64,000 bases of DNA from Setophaga petechia. Its lineage: Eukaryota > Chordata > Aves > Passeriformes > Parulidae. How positions within the stretch are numbered: the first letter of the stretch is position 1; every line of letters starts with the position of its first letter. Where the stretch lies: the NCBI GenBank assembly GCA_024362935.1, contig JANCRA010000040.1:4154001-4218000 (forward strand), given 5' to 3'. The notes below the pieces were generated by a model that made no database searches, had not been told where the DNA came from, and saw nothing but the letters and a program-made list of their open reading frames with translations. This document shows, in pieces, positions 14,285 through 28,000 of the stretch. A program made the position numbers and the translations under genes.

Positions 14285-14800
14285 CTTGTACTCCAGTTTT
14301 GGGCCCATCTCTACAACTAAGACATTGAGGGGCTGGAGCGTGTCCAGGGAAGGGCAACAGAGCTGGGGAAGGGTCTGGAGCACAAGTGCTGTGAGGAGCA
14401 GCTGAGGGAGCTGGGGGTGCTCAGCCTGGAGAAAAGGAGGCTCAGGGGAACCTCATCACTCTCTGCAGCTGCCTGACAGGAGGGTGCAGCCAGGTGGGGT
14501 TTGTCCCTTCTCCCATATAACTAGTGATAGGACAGGAGGAAACAGCCTCAAGCTGTGCCAGGGAAGGTTTAGTTTGGATATTAGGGAAAAATTCTTCACT
14601 CTAAGGGTGATCAGGCACTGGAACAGGATTCCCAGGGAGGTAGTGAAGTCAGCATCCCTGAAACTGTTCCAAAAATGTGTGGATGTGGCACTTGGAGATG
14701 CAGTTTAATAGTGAATAGGGTTGTCCTTAATTCAGAGTTCAATGTTATGATTTTAGAGAGCTTTTCAAACTTAAAATACTCAATGATTCTATGGTTGTAC
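14285..14800 (+). mobile_element. CR1 LINE 3' fragment with readable ORF2 C-terminus
   Basis: Begins CTCCAGTTTTGGGCCC and runs through GACATTGAGG-GCTGGAGCG-GTCCA, the standard CR1 order, to a diverged AATGATTCTATGG tail near 14795. An open frame at 14484-14708 still encodes the C-terminal ORF2 block, including GRFSLDIREKFFT and HWNRIPREVV, ending near the normal ORF2 stop. The rest of ORF2 is absent, so the copy is dead on arrival (5'-truncated). The matching minus-strand open frame at 14117-14383 is a shadow. Confidence 0.9.
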
Positions 14801-15278
14801 TGTGCATCATAAATGGATGTTTTCATTATTGAGACTTAATGCATGGAATAACAGTCGCTTGATTCTTGTATTAAAGAGAGAGACAGAAATCAATAAAATT
14901 GCAACTTCAAGCTTGAAAAGAAAAAAAAAATGCAGTAACATTACCTAATCCTTAATAAAAACCAACAAAAAACCAAAAACAAACAAAGAGGTAGTCTAGA
15001 GATAGCAATACTTAGTCATTTTCAGAAAATAAACTTTTGAGACATTTGCTATACGCAATTTTTCTTGATTTTGACGAATTACCTTCAGGTTTGTTTCTTT
15101 AATTGTTTATTTAAGAACTGGCATTCCATATCAGTAAGCAAAGTTGTACTTCTAAAGTAGGCATTATCTTGCAATTGTAATCAGTATATCTCATCTGCTT
15201 TTTTCAGCTGAAAATTAGATTATGAAAATAGGTTTTTTCTAAAATTTAATTTTTTAAATCAATACACAAACAGCAGGT

Positions 15279-15341
15279 GATATATATTAGATAAAGAAAT
15301 ATAGAGATAGATATAGATGATATAGATATAAATAGATACAC
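15279..15341. repeat. GATA-rich imperfect microsatellite
   Basis: TAGATA, TAGAGATAGATATAGATGATATAGATA and AAATAGATACA units in a row, interrupted by substitutions. Confidence 0.8.
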
Positions 15342-16772
15342 ATGTTCTGGTTACCATTAAGCTGTCTAGTCTACTAGTATCGTTGAACAGTGAAAAACAA
15401 ACTGAGAACTTGTGATCTTTTTACAGAACTTCAAGATGAAGATTGCAAAGCACATTAGTGTTTGGTGGGGGGTTCTCAGTACATTTCATGAAGACTTTTG
15501 CATTTTTGTACTGGAGACTATAAAGCTTTAATCTAGGCTGCAAAAATCCAAATCAGATTTGAAAGGTGAGCTTGAAGGAAATAATAGTATTTAGGGCAAT
15601 TTCAGATTTCTTTTTTTAATAAAGAATCCCTTCCAATTTGAATAGATATTCTCTTGTTGCAAAATAGGTAATTTTTCATTCAATGCATACTGCAAGTTTT
15701 ATGTTAGTTTACATATTCATTAAAATGTGTAGATTAAGGAAAAAATATCACTGGATACTACAATTATGCTATTTTAGTTGCAAGATTCTTCCTTTCATAT
15801 AAACTGAAGCCTCCATCATTCCTTGAAAGGAAGGGACTAGCCCATGATGTGTGGTGTCCTTAGACTGACCACAGAGAACATCTTCACTTTAGTGGAAAAT
15901 TTTCCATTTTATTAATACTTGTATTTGTTTTATAATTGTATCAAAGACAAGATGTCTGATTTTTAAAGAAGGTTAATGAGATGTTTTCTTTCAAGAATAT
16001 ATGTGGATGACACCTTAATATCTTTTACTAGCCTTCTGTCAGTGAGAATCTCTCAGCAAGATTTTTTTTTCTCTATCCAAATTTGGTAGGTGTCTATCTT
16101 ACTAATATTTCCCACAGAAGAAAAAGTACCCTGAGGCCTCATCTTTGTGGTTTCACTTTGATGGAGGGTCTCTCTCTTTGTCTGTCCTGACAGCCTGAGT
16201 CAAATGCATGAAACACCAAGCCCTAGCAGCCATTTTCTTCAGTGCTTCAGGATTAGCATTCCTGATGTCAGACTGGTCTGAGTACAATTCAATGGGAAAG
16301 TAAACCCTTATTTATTCTAACAAGATAAAAAGTGGAAACTCATTACTAATACTGAGACGAGATGCAAGGAATTGAAATTATTCAGGAAATGTTTGTTTCA
16401 GCATTACTAGCAGTGTTTATTACCAACAGACTTGATAACAAGCATTGTCTCCTGGGCAGTCTCCTCCCCTCATTGACAGTCACTGTTATTCCCATGGACT
16501 GCTACTGCTCACCAGGGGGTTCCTAAAATTCTTAGCCTTCATAATTAATCAAATCAAATTATCATCTTGGAAGAACTTGCTAATGAAATACTGTCAGTGA
16601 CAATACTGACTTTGGATATGCAAAAGTAGATTATAAACCTTCTCATAAGGCATCCACAAACAGTTCTGGCAACTTGTTGATGAGTAAACAGGTGCCAATG
16701 AATGCCTGTGTAAGTGGAAGAAGGTATGTTTTCCATTAAATATATCTGCAATGCATGTAAGAAAACAAGCTC

Positions 16773-16793
16773 TTTTTTTTTTTTTTTTTTTTT
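16773..16793. repeat. T21 homopolymer
   Basis: Twenty-one uninterrupted T. No retroelement body or flanking duplication is recognisable next to it. Confidence 0.9.
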
Positions 16794-19700
16794 GTAATAA
16801 GGAATATGGTATATTAATTAACACTTGAAAAATAATAAGAGAATTATTTATAGCCTAGATATGTCTGGATATCAGCTGACTATAAATACAACAAAGCAAA
16901 GCTGAATAAACCCCCTTACATATAAGATAATAAATGGTCTTTTAGGACAATAGAAGATACCATGAGACAAGGATTAGAGAAAGAGAAGTGGGAAAGACTG
17001 TAAGGTAGAGGAAAAATTTTAGAACTGAAGGAGAACGGGATAAAGGAAATTTAGGCAGAGACTGGAAAAAGCAAAATGTTAGTGCATGGGAGAGATTTCC
17101 CTGAACTGCAGTGACAGATTTTCTCATATCATTATGGGTTATGACACCATGTAGTTGTCCAGCATCTGCTCTCCTAAAACTCAGCTTAGTCTATTATTTC
17201 ACCAGGATTTTTCACACACTTCCAGATGGAGATAATTTGATGAAGCTCTTGAGTGGATTTGGCCCCCTGTGCAGAGAGCTCCTTGGCTGTTGCTGCATCC
17301 TCCACTGTACAAATTTATTCTTGTCTAGAGGGATTAGCTTTACCATGAAAATGTATGATTTGTAAAGCAGCGTTCCAGAATGGCAGACAGGGAAGACACA
17401 CAGTTTTTGAGCAGTGATGGCTGAGGGACAGGTTTTCCAGCAAAAGTGGTTTATCACCTTGTAAGCTAGCAAAAGTACAGTAAAGCTCTGAGGACAGAAC
17501 TACAGAATCCAACAGCAGGAGTAATAATCTCTTTTACATACTAGGCTCACTTTCTCTTCTGCTGATCTCCAAGTGTGGGTTATGCAACTTTCTGTCTTTA
17601 CAAAGAGAGATTATAATTATCCAATTCATGAAAGTCAGGGCAAAAGGGAAAACTAAGATCAGTGGGTCACAAGATAGAACCTTGGAAAATGACTGAGCCT
17701 TGCATGAGCCTCAAACAGATAGGAAAAACAAGATTTAAAGCCAGAAATTAAAGCAGTAAATGAGACTGGGTAGCAAGCTTGTGCCAATTCTTTTAAAATT
17801 TTAAAAAGAATTTCTGCTTTTATTGGAAATTAATGAGCTAAAAATGTTATTGCCTTTAAAACATGGTCTAAAAGGGTAATGTAGAATCTTTTATAACTCC
17901 AAGATTTTTATTGTAATTTATAGTGTAGAGTAAAAGTAATTGCATTTCTTCACAAAAACAAAGAAAAACAAAGGGAGAGAAAACCTCACAAAACAAGAGA
18001 AAAAACTGCCACTCAATTCTCTCTATCCAAAGATATTCCAATATCCATTTATTCATAGTAGAAAAACTTTGGCAGTTTGGCTAAATTTCTGTACAAAGGG
18101 ACATAATTTAGTTTTTACTAAAGGTAATAGAGGCAATAAAATTCACTGAATTTTCACAAAGAGTAGTAGCCTATAAGTTTACAAAAGAGAAGTGCTAAAA
18201 AGTCCAAAACAGTTGAAACAGTTTTCATTTTTTGGTATTACAATGTGAAATACATGTTCTACCACATCAAATGGTTGATAGAATGCATATAACATAACTG
18301 GTTTCTTGTAAGGAATGCTAGGAAAAAGAACCTAATTTGCACCATTGTTCTTTGTGACAAGGTAAATACATTAAAAAGAAGTTAAAGAAATATCTTGATT
18401 GCTATTGGAAAATCATGAAAATGAGTTCATCATTAGGAAGTGTTATTTTAGCTATATTATATGAGAGAAGAGAGAAAAAGCAGACTGATCTGTATTTTGA
18501 GAACAGACTGCCTGCTGTAGTTCCTATGTGGGATTTATAGGATATGAACACAAATTTAGGTGCTTATATTCAAGAGCAGGTCAGAAAGCTTATAAGAAAT
18601 GAAGAGGCATTACATACTGGACTTTGATGCTCCTTTAGCATTTATCTTTCCATTCCTATAGAAAATTCTTTAAGAAGGGATTTCTGTGTCCTAAAATATG
18701 GATGGATGTTTTTGTTTGTTTTAATGCTGTAATTTTCCTCCTTTCTCCTCAGACAAATATCATTCATGGCAACTCAAGATTGGTTATTGCTCTGTTAACA
18801 TCTTGGTATACTCCCATTCTGACAATAAATGCAGAGTTGAACAGAACAGCTTTTGTTATACCTTTTGGCAGTGAGAAAACTTAATTCCCCATTGCTTCAC
18901 TGCAGATTACTACAAGGTTTTTGTACTAAACATCCATTGAGTTCAACCCTGAAGCAATTCATAGAAAAGAAATAGACTGGAATTCATGTTTGCCAATCAT
19001 GGAAGAGATTGATTCCTCCTATCAATTTTCTTTCTGCTCATTCTGATAATTTTGTGTTTGAAAACTGACTTCAACATGAGGAATGGAATCAATGTGCTAT
19101 TTTGTGTGTCAACACTTTAGGAACTGCAAACTGGAAAACATGGCCCTGAGTTTTTGTAACTGAATTGAGATAGGAAAGAATAAAAATTTTTCTTCTGCTG
19201 GTGTTTTAGCAATAAATGTAAACTCCAGAAACTTTTTCACACCTCAATGTTCCTAAAGAGAGACAGGCTTTACAGGGTACCACTTTGGATTCTTTCATTG
19301 GGAAAATAGTCAGTATGCTAAATTTGCACGGGCAGGCATAATCTTGAGTGTTATGAATAAATATCAAAGAAAATGAGAACTCAAAGATACCTCTTTGTTT
19401 GATATACCCTTTTGGTTAGCTGTGGGTGACTGTTTTGAACAATCCTGAGACTGTGTCTCCTGCAGGACACTAGCTTTCTATGAAACCCTGATACACAGGA
19501 GTGCCTTATCTGAACAGGATATCTGATAAAGGCATTTTTAATAGCAGCTGCTATTTACTGAATGATTGCTAATACAGAGAGTCAACAGAATAATTCCATT
19601 CCTTAAATATAAATCTGTATATTGATAGTCATGAAAAAATTACGTGCCTTCTTCAAATTGGACTGAAATATTTCTTTGCTGATTGGTTTCTCTTTAAATA

Positions 19701-20424
19701 TGTTTAAGAGCAACCTCTCAGGCTTCCTTAGTACCTTCCTAAAAGAATTATTTGATTCAGGGCTCCTAAAGTATATGATAAAACTCATTTTTACTCACAC
19801 CTTTCCTAAATTGGTTTGCTTAAGATAGCAATGAATATAAACACAAAAAGATAAACTGAGTTATACCTAAATGCAGAAAGTTGTAATTTCCAAATGTCTT
19901 TTAAAAAGCAGCGGAGTCAGATGACATTTGAAATCCTACTTTATTGATATTTGTCTTTTGCATACTATACAACAACAATAATAAAGATTTTCTTAAATCA
20001 AAGTTTTTATTTAGAACTTTTAAAATATTTATTAATTACTACATTTTAATTTAGTTGCCATTTACCTGTTCCATCATTATCTGTTTCCTTTCCTTTTGCC
20101 TCATTTCTTTCCAGAGGTTGATACTGCCTCGGAGCAGAATGATAATCAGGCTGTATCACTTTGTTGTTCCCTGAAGTTGGGCTGCATGGAAGCCATAAAT
20201 GATGCAGTGGCTGCAGCACTACAGTAGGAAACAATAAGAATACCAACAAACTCATGGTCAGAGACTGAGTTTGGCAATATTATGGAAGTGACAGTAGGCA
20301 AACTGTCCAAAAAAGTTAAACATAGAAATAAAAATTAACTGCATTCAGAATTCTTGTTTTAGAAGAAAATAAATGTGGGTGAGGAAGACAAATGGTAAGA
20401 GGAGAAAGAAAAAATTCATGCCAC

Positions 20425-20445
20425 TTTTTTTTTTTTTTTTTTTTT
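20425..20445. repeat. T21 homopolymer
   Basis: Twenty-one uninterrupted T, with no recognisable element attached on either side. Confidence 0.9.
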
Positions 20446-22335
20446 CTGAAGGAATATAAATTTATCATGTCACAGTTAAAATAACTTATTTTCCTCATGG
20501 AAACAGAGCCATACTTTCTGAAGAAAAGAGAGGCAATTTCTAGTGATACATTTAGATATTGATACAGGCACTAGGAGTGGGCGAACTGTTCATTGACAGA
20601 TGTAGTGTAAATGAATTGGAAGATCCATTTAAAAGATGAGATGTATAAAGCTTTCAACAGGTTCATTTCAAGGATAATTTTCCTTCTGTTTAAGGGCAGA
20701 TGGAGAGATGTCATTATTCTGTTGATAGTTATGCAGTTCCAGTGCCTTCAGTTTGGAAATTAAGATTGCAAATGAACATGGGACAGAAGCTGACCATATT
20801 GTTAAGCCTGGAGAAAACTCTTGTAACATGTGATGAAGTTTGTAGATTTTGGGCCTCCGAGATATGAGTGAGAGCTCTGAAGAAAGAGCAAGAAAGATGG
20901 TAAAACAAACTGCTGAATGTGAATGCATCTTGACTTTTTTATAACAAATCAGGATAGAACTTAATTTAAAAATAACCTTAAATATGATTTCCAAATTGAC
21001 TGCACAATCCATTTAGGACATGCACATCTGTGTGCAAACAATATATTGATTAGTGGCTACCCGTTATATAAATGTAAAAACACTCAAGAGAAACCTGAAA
21101 ATCAAGTCCTGGTAAATTAATGCTGGACAGGCTAAAAATTTTACAGGTAGTAAGCAGACCAAGCTGATAGTAGAAGTTCATACCCATATATTTCTTTGGC
21201 TCTTGGAACTGATTTATTGTAGTGAAGTAAATACTCATTATTTTCACAGGGATAAACTTGTGACCTCAAAGAACATCAATTGAAGTGGGGAACAGGTCAC
21301 TGTGGTGTGACATACAACAAGTTTATTTTCTCCTCCATGCAGCCAGTGCACTGCAACACTTCTCAAGCTTCATACACGCATTGCTACTTTAAAGTACATG
21401 CCTCCTACATGTAAAGTCTATTTCAAGTATATTAACCAAGCGTTTGCAAGCTAAATCTGACCGTGAAAAGTGCGCTAAAATTCTGTATCATTTTTGGGAG
21501 GGATTAGACTGAAAATATGAGTTGAGCCAAGCTGTCTCTAGATGCCTATTTGTATCATAGACCTGAGATATGGGGGATTTCAGTGATGTCAGTTTGGGGT
21601 TTTTTTGATATAATTAATTTTAGTCTGCAAGGCCATGCCAGAAATTCTGGTGATTCCTTTCTTTTCTCTCATGTTACTTTGATACCTCAGGAGAAAAACA
21701 TAAATTTATTTTATTTTAGACAGTTAGACTTTTAGACTTCATGTACATTGAAACAAGTGGATTTTTGAGTAGTGAAACCTTATATATATTTTAAAAACAA
21801 AATATGGGAGTTTCTATTGATACTAGGGATGTCTACACCACAGAATAAGTACCTAGAAAGGTACATCTAGAAAAGGTCAAGTAATGGTATATGTATAAGC
21901 TTGTACGAGCACTTCAGAGATCAGTGGAGATTAATTTTTTTTTTAACTTTTGAGTATTCTCCTACTTCTGATACATTGTGTCATCAATTTTGGTTTTCAC
22001 CTCTGCCATGTTCAAATTAAATGTGTTAAGATATTCTCCTCAGTCAATTAATCTAGTGCTTGGAAACATTAGCACTGTTTGTTGCTTTCAGAAAGCCAAC
22101 ATTACCTTGATTGTTCATCCCAGGTTAAGGACCAGTCAGTCCTGGTCTTATGCCCTGTTCATATGCCCTCCTTAAGTTTCCACTGTTGATTACTCTTTGA
22201 GAAAAGAAATAAGAAAACTTTTGGGTGATACAATAGTACATAATTTTTGGTGGGTTTATGCCATGAATTTCTGCCCTAGTTTTGTCAAGTCTCAGTTGAA
22301 ATATGCTTGGACTTATTTTTTACTTACTTAATTTG

Positions 22336-22630
22336 CAGCTTCACCATGGATTGCACCATGGGGTGCAGGGAAGTCTCTGCTATGGTGCCCACAGCACCTC
22401 CTTCTGCACTGATCTTGGGGCCTGCAAACTCTTGTTTTCATATATTCTCACTCCAATCTCCCAGATGCTGTTGCACAACTTTGTATCTCCACTCTCAAAT
22501 ATGATATTGCAGAGGTGCCAGCTTTGGGCAGTGGTGGGTCATTTTTGGATTTGACTGAACTTTCTGTGTTCAATGTGCAGACAACATCAGGCATCTTCTC
22601 TCAGAAGCCACGCCTGCAGCTCCTCTCCTC
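22336..22630 (-). mobile_element. Degenerate fragment of the same LTR family as 3886-4697
   Basis: It shares the order of blocks seen at the U3-side end of the first LTR: 'CACCATGG...GGGTGCAGGG', 'CTTGGGG-CTGCA', 'CATATATTCTCACTCCAATCT', 'GATATTGCAGAGGTGCCA', 'GCATCTTCTCTCAGAAGCCAC', then 'CTGCAGC'. Both outer ends are missing and divergence is high, so it is older or more damaged than the copy at 3886-4697. Boundaries are approximate. Confidence 0.5.
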
Positions 22631-24477
22631 CTTGAAAACAAAACCCCTTTCAATGTAAATCCTATACAGATGGCATTCTGAAATGTCAGTACCCTTCACT
22701 GCATATTGCTGCCCAGCCCATGTGGCTGCTGTTTCAAGAAATGCAGTGCATAGCTTGAGCATTTCTTTAAGCAGCAATGCACCAGTTTCATGTGAACTAA
22801 ATTCAAAAGCTTTTAGATCCAATCCATAGCAGAAGACTTTCTCTAGTTTCATTAATGCAAAATCACCACACCCAGGAAGCAGATGAGCCACAGTGGTTCC
22901 AACAAGAACATGTTGGAAACAGATCAGAATATCCCCCATTTGTCATACTCTTTAGTAAATCCTTGGTAGGATAAACATGTTTCCAAAAGTTATAGATTAT
23001 TAATTACTTTCAGATTATGTGCTGTAACTATTTCACATTTATTTACTTTCCTTTTGTTTTTTTCCAAAAATGAAGTGGGACCATGTACAGTTAGATCTGA
23101 GTTCTGGAACACTTCATGTAGTACAATTGAGGAATTGAAAAAAACTAATTTACAGCATAAAAAGAAAAAAAAAAAAACTAAGGCCTTGGTAAGTAAAATA
23201 TAAACAGGAATAGGAAGAACAATACTGCAGATCTAATTTGTTTTATTGATTGTGTTTTGGTATTGATTTTGTCTTATGTTTCTTTCTCTTTCAAAGATCT
23301 GTCTCTGCAAATAAACTTCTTTGTGGCACACGTTTATATCGACAGCATAGTGTGGTATGCAGTATAAAAGACAGGTTTGTGAGGCAAGTGGCAAGCTTTA
23401 ACATCTGGATATGGAGACACTTTTGTGACACCTCCTGTCTGAGAAGTGATTTTAGGATCAGTTCATGTTGTATAGTATGCTTGTCAGATACCCTAGATTA
23501 CAGTTTTCCTGTTTATATTTTGGTATTTAGTGACTCAGAGAACTAAGATTACAATTTCCATAACTATTTTTCCTTGTTGTGATGTTTTTCATAAACACAT
23601 TGCACAGTTTTACACATCTCTCCAACATCTGTAGTGAGAAAATAATTTTAGAAATGAAAACTTTAAAACTAGACCAATATATGAAAATAAATATAAAACC
23701 AATAGAATAACCTGCAGAGACTTAAACTCATTCATAGATTTCCAACGTAGCAATTTAGGCTCCACAGAGCTATCAACACTGTTTTTCCATGACTATCAGT
23801 AAAACAGAAATACCTACTCAGATATCAGATGTGTAGTTGACACCTGTAATCACATTTGTAATATATCTGAGAGTACATTTAGATAAACACAAACTCATGA
23901 GTTGACCTTAGTCTAGAAGCCATAACTTCATGCTGATTTTCTGCTTGGTACAGATTAAATTCCTGTCTATCATCACCTGTCTGTGTAGTCATATTTCATG
24001 TAGAAGAAGTGATGTTGTATTTCTAGACAGGTCTCTAGCCAAGACACATTTCTTTAACTTATCCTTCTACCAAATATCTCAAGGGCATTATTGGACAATG
24101 GACACTTTTAGTTTAGCATGGTAATAATGTCTTAGGCTTAATAATAATAATAATAATAATAATCTCATTTTTAACCACATTGAGAAAAAACTGATTTCAC
24201 TACAAAGTATGTCTTTATTAACAAACCAAAATTATTTTCTTTTATTTTAATAATATTTTTATTTATTTAAAAGAAAGGTTATGTTTTTTCCCCTTTTTTT
24301 AGTAATTCAAAATCTGAGAAATGCCTTAGAATTAGGTTTTAAAGAAAACCTTGTCCTATTTAAAAATGACAATTTACCAAACGTTAGTTGCCAAGTGCTT
24401 TTTATCCTGCAATAAAAGAAAGACACATCTTGAACTTTTAGTTATTGCTGTATTCTAAAACATTTATTAAAAGATTC
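22631..24477. other. Non-coding sequence between two LTR copies
   Basis: A minus-strand open frame of 112 codons (22601-22939) runs from here into the LTR fragment; I could not identify it. The rest holds an A run at 23165-23179 and the TAA microsatellite. Confidence 0.45.
24139..24163. repeat. (TAA)n microsatellite
   Basis: About eight uninterrupted TAA units. Confidence 0.9.
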
Positions 24478-25053
24478 TGTCCTGGTTTTGACTGAAATAG
24501 AATTATTTTTTCTTCCTAGTCACTAGATCAATAGTCTGGGTTTTTTTTTTTTCATTTAGTATGTGAATAATGTTGTAACACTGATGTTTTAATTATTGCT
24601 GAGCATTGCTTATCCTGAGTCAAGGAGTTTTCAGTGTCTCATGTTCTTCCAGAGAGGAGGGGCACAAGAAGCTGTGAAAGAGTATAGCAGGGACAGCTGA
24701 CCCAAAGTGGCCAAAGGGATATTCCATACCTCAGAAGGTCACGCCCAGTATAGAAACTGGGTCAAGTTGGTGGGTAGGAGCCCATCACTGCTGGGGGACC
24801 AGCTGGGCATCAGTCAGCAGATGGTGAGCAATTGCATTGTACATCACTTGTGGGTTTTGGTTTTTTTCCCCATCTCTTTTTTTATCTCCTATTTCATTGT
24901 ATTATTAATAATAATATTAATATTTTCTGTTCTTATCTAAGCCTGTGGAGTTTGCCTGTTTTCCCATTCCCTTCTCCATCCCGCCTTGGTGAATGGGGAA
25001 GTGAGCAAGCAGGTGCATGGTACTTTGCTTCTGTTTGGGGTTAAACCATGATA
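24478..25053 (+). mobile_element. Solo LTR of a second avian ERV family
   Basis: The element starts TGTCCTGGTTTTG and ends GGGGTTAAACCATGATA, close to the ends of a widespread bird LTR (TGTCCTGGTTT ... AAACCACGACA). It holds the family's GACAGCTGACCCAAA-TGGCCAAAGGGATATTCCATACC segment near 24691-24730 and a TATA-like TATAGAAA at 24749-24756 inside the inverted pair CCCAGT/ACTGGG. The block GGTGAGCAATTGCATTGTACATCACTTG (about 24823-24850) follows. The canonical polyadenylation region is replaced by T-rich and AAT-rich sequence. Flanks GATTC and GTTCT do not match well, so the target duplication has decayed. Orientation is the same as the CNTN5-like exon. Confidence 0.8.
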
Positions 25054-28000
25054 GTTCTCATATTTTATCCTGTAATATATCTCTTTTTAAGGTATTCACG
25101 GTCTAACAGACAGAAATTACTCACCTTAAATATTGCTTCTTTTGTAATTCATAACAATGCCTTGTTTTACTCTTGTTAGGAGAATGTCTGCTATATAATT
25201 TCAAGGTTTTATTCATACACAGAGTGTAAAATTTCTGTGTTGCATAAACCAAACTTTATCTTACTATGTTCTTCAACACCAAAAATTCTATAATAATAGA
25301 ACCAAAATTCTTAGTTAACAGTTTAGTGATCCTTTGTTTTAACATTAGCTTTCAGGTATGCAATTGAAAAGTTTATGTTCATGTGGTTGTAAAAGAATGC
25401 ACACATTTCCTCATGTTCCTCTTATAGCACTGATCTAGGTTTGTGGCTCAAAGAAATCCTGAACATTTTTCATAGAGAATGTATACCTTATTTTCTAGAG
25501 TTGTCATCTATATTTAAGAAAAGATTTATTCTCTGAAGCACTGTTCTGCAAGAGTAAGGAGAGGAAATTAATTTTAAGTACTTAAATAACAAGCTGTCAT
25601 GTAGGTGGGCAGATCTTTTTGGCAGGTACTTGATTCCAAAAGCTGTCAAGATTGATGTCATCTTTGTAGTCCTAACAGTAATTTTCCTTTCGCACAATGC
25701 AAGTATGCAGATTCTAAAACACTGCATATAAAATGAATTTTGTATTATACTTTATTTCTTTCATTTATGAAACAAATACAACATAATTCCTCTTTCGGGT
25801 TACTGAAAATGTTAGTATTGATTTTCTTTCAGGTGCTTATTATAAAAATTGCTGTGAGTGATTGTTTTTTATTAGTAATCAAATGTTTTGGTGAGGTTGT
25901 CCATCAGCCTATATTTTATGAAAGAAAATCTGTTCAATTTTAAGAAAGATGTTTTGGAAAAAAAATACAAAACCAGAAATTTTTTCTTCATTTCCCTGTT
26001 GAATTGTGTTCGTTCATCATGAGAAAACACATTATGTTCCTTTGAAAAATAAGTTTTGACTAGTAGGAAGATTTTCAAACCTCTGTCAACTTCTTAGAAA
26101 ACCTAAAGATATTTAAGGACCAAAGTCACACTTAGAAGAGCAGTAATATGCATACATTAGTGTACTTGTAAATTTAGCACTGTCAACTTTCATTTCAGCT
26201 TGTAAAAATAAAACTGAAGTCTGCAGGAGACAGATGTGTAAGAGTAGCAGTTCTTTTATCTTTAGAGATGAAAGAATTAGCAGTGTAGTATTAAATTTTC
26301 TGAGGTTTGGTTAATTATTTTTGTTCTTGAAAATGTTTCAGTGATTTACTCTTTAGTTTTAGTATTACAAGGACTTGATATATATAGCATTAACCCATTT
26401 TCCAAGGCCTTTAATTTCAGTAGGTCAGTACCTACAACTGACTTAGCAAGAGGCAGTAAACTTTTAGATTAACTAAGCAAGTGAAGTAATTTCCTTCCCT
26501 TTTTGCACTTCTGTTGTCCAGACTGTAAAGTGCAACTGAAGAGTAAGCATTTGTTGCTCCTAATCATATAGATTTGCATTAATAATCTAATGGTGATGGA
26601 ATATACTCTGAATTGTTTACCCTTTTGCTTAATTGAGAGACATTGCTTCAATATAAATAAACCTCTGAATTCTAGGTTCTAATACTGTAAAGTCACTTAA
26701 AGAAACATTAGGTTGAGAAGAGACTGGTAGTTTAGTACTTGAACAAGAAGTTTTTGGATGTACAGAAATTGCAGTCAGCTGTATTGCTGAAAAATGCTAC
26801 TGCTTTAGCTTGATGATGACTAAAATAATCTTGAAAAAAGGCTTCTTCATGCTAAATTCAAGGATTTGGAGAACTGCAAGTGATAGAAAATTTAGGTAGT
26901 CAACACTAAAATGCTGATGTGGAAGTCTAATATTTAAAATGACTCCTTGGGTAATTTTACTGTTATCACTATACAGTAGCTTTTTAAAAGGATAATCTCA
27001 TTATTCTACCCACAGTTTTGCATCTAACAGGCAGTCACCTAAGTACATGACAGACAGAGCAATCTCAAGTGTTAACCACTCATCCCTAGGAAGTGCTGAT
27101 GCTGGACATATACATGACTCCTTAAGGCCATTTCAAAAATTCCCACCTAACATGCATAAAAAAATGTCAAGCCAAGTCAAGCAAAGATCAATGGAAAATG
27201 GCTCAGTAAAACTACTTTAGTAACTATATAAACATCATATTAAAAGGTGAAAAGTTTGGAGGATTTATGATCTCTAGCTTAAAGGCATGAACTAGCTCAG
27301 TTTAGTGTGTATGTGCCTCTATGTGTGTCTGTAAAAATGACATTCTTCGTTTTGACTGTACAGTGTTTGGTTTAGTGATTTCCTGTGACAGCAAGTTTCA
27401 CTTCATGTTTGATAGATTGTTCAATATTGGCTTAGGAAGAAATAGCAAGCATCATAAATGATTATACTCTCAATTCATCTTAAGACATAAGAAAGGGTAG
27501 TGTTAAAATTGGCAATGTAGTTTAATTATATAGGAATTCTTTTTTTCTATGTACAAGATAAAACCAGAATGCAAGATAGAAACAGGGTGGAATGAAAATG
27601 AGCCTCTGTATCTCTTTCACTAATTTTTATCCCAGTACCCCTCTCTCTCCCAAAATTGCAAACAGCGAGAAGGGTTTTACATATTGAACCTATCACAAGC
27701 ATGAAGTTATTTTCTGGAAGGGATAAGTGAGAAGGAATACTGTTTTCCATGCCCTCCCATGTAGAAGAAAGACATTTGTGCTCCCACTTTGTAAGAACAC
27801 TTGCTAACCATGTGCAACTTTGAAAAACCTCTTGGATACAGCAGTGCCAGTTTAATTTAGGCATAGTTCTTATCAATGCTTTTGCAGATGCTGAAGGCAA
27901 CAAGCCATGTAAGTCACTTACAGAACTTTCTAAATTACTTTCCATGTCTCAGTGATGAGAGTGAAGGCATTGTTCATGGTCATGATCCCTCCAAAGCCCT

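Larger units (their letters stand above)
14801..22335. other. AT-rich non-coding sequence with simple repeats
   Basis: Holds an A-rich CAAA tract (14945-14990), the GATA-like repeat and the two T21 runs. The open frames at 17111-17512 and 20668-21012 are unrecognised and overlap on both strands or lack any coding signal. Confidence 0.5.

Noticed and set aside
14484..14708. 74-codon frame as a host gene
   Set aside because: The translation is the C-terminus of CR1 ORF2, so it is annotated as part of the LINE.
16773..20445. The two T21 runs as minus-strand poly(A) tails marking a retrocopy between or beside them
   Set aside because: No matching element body, polyadenylation signal or target duplication was found.
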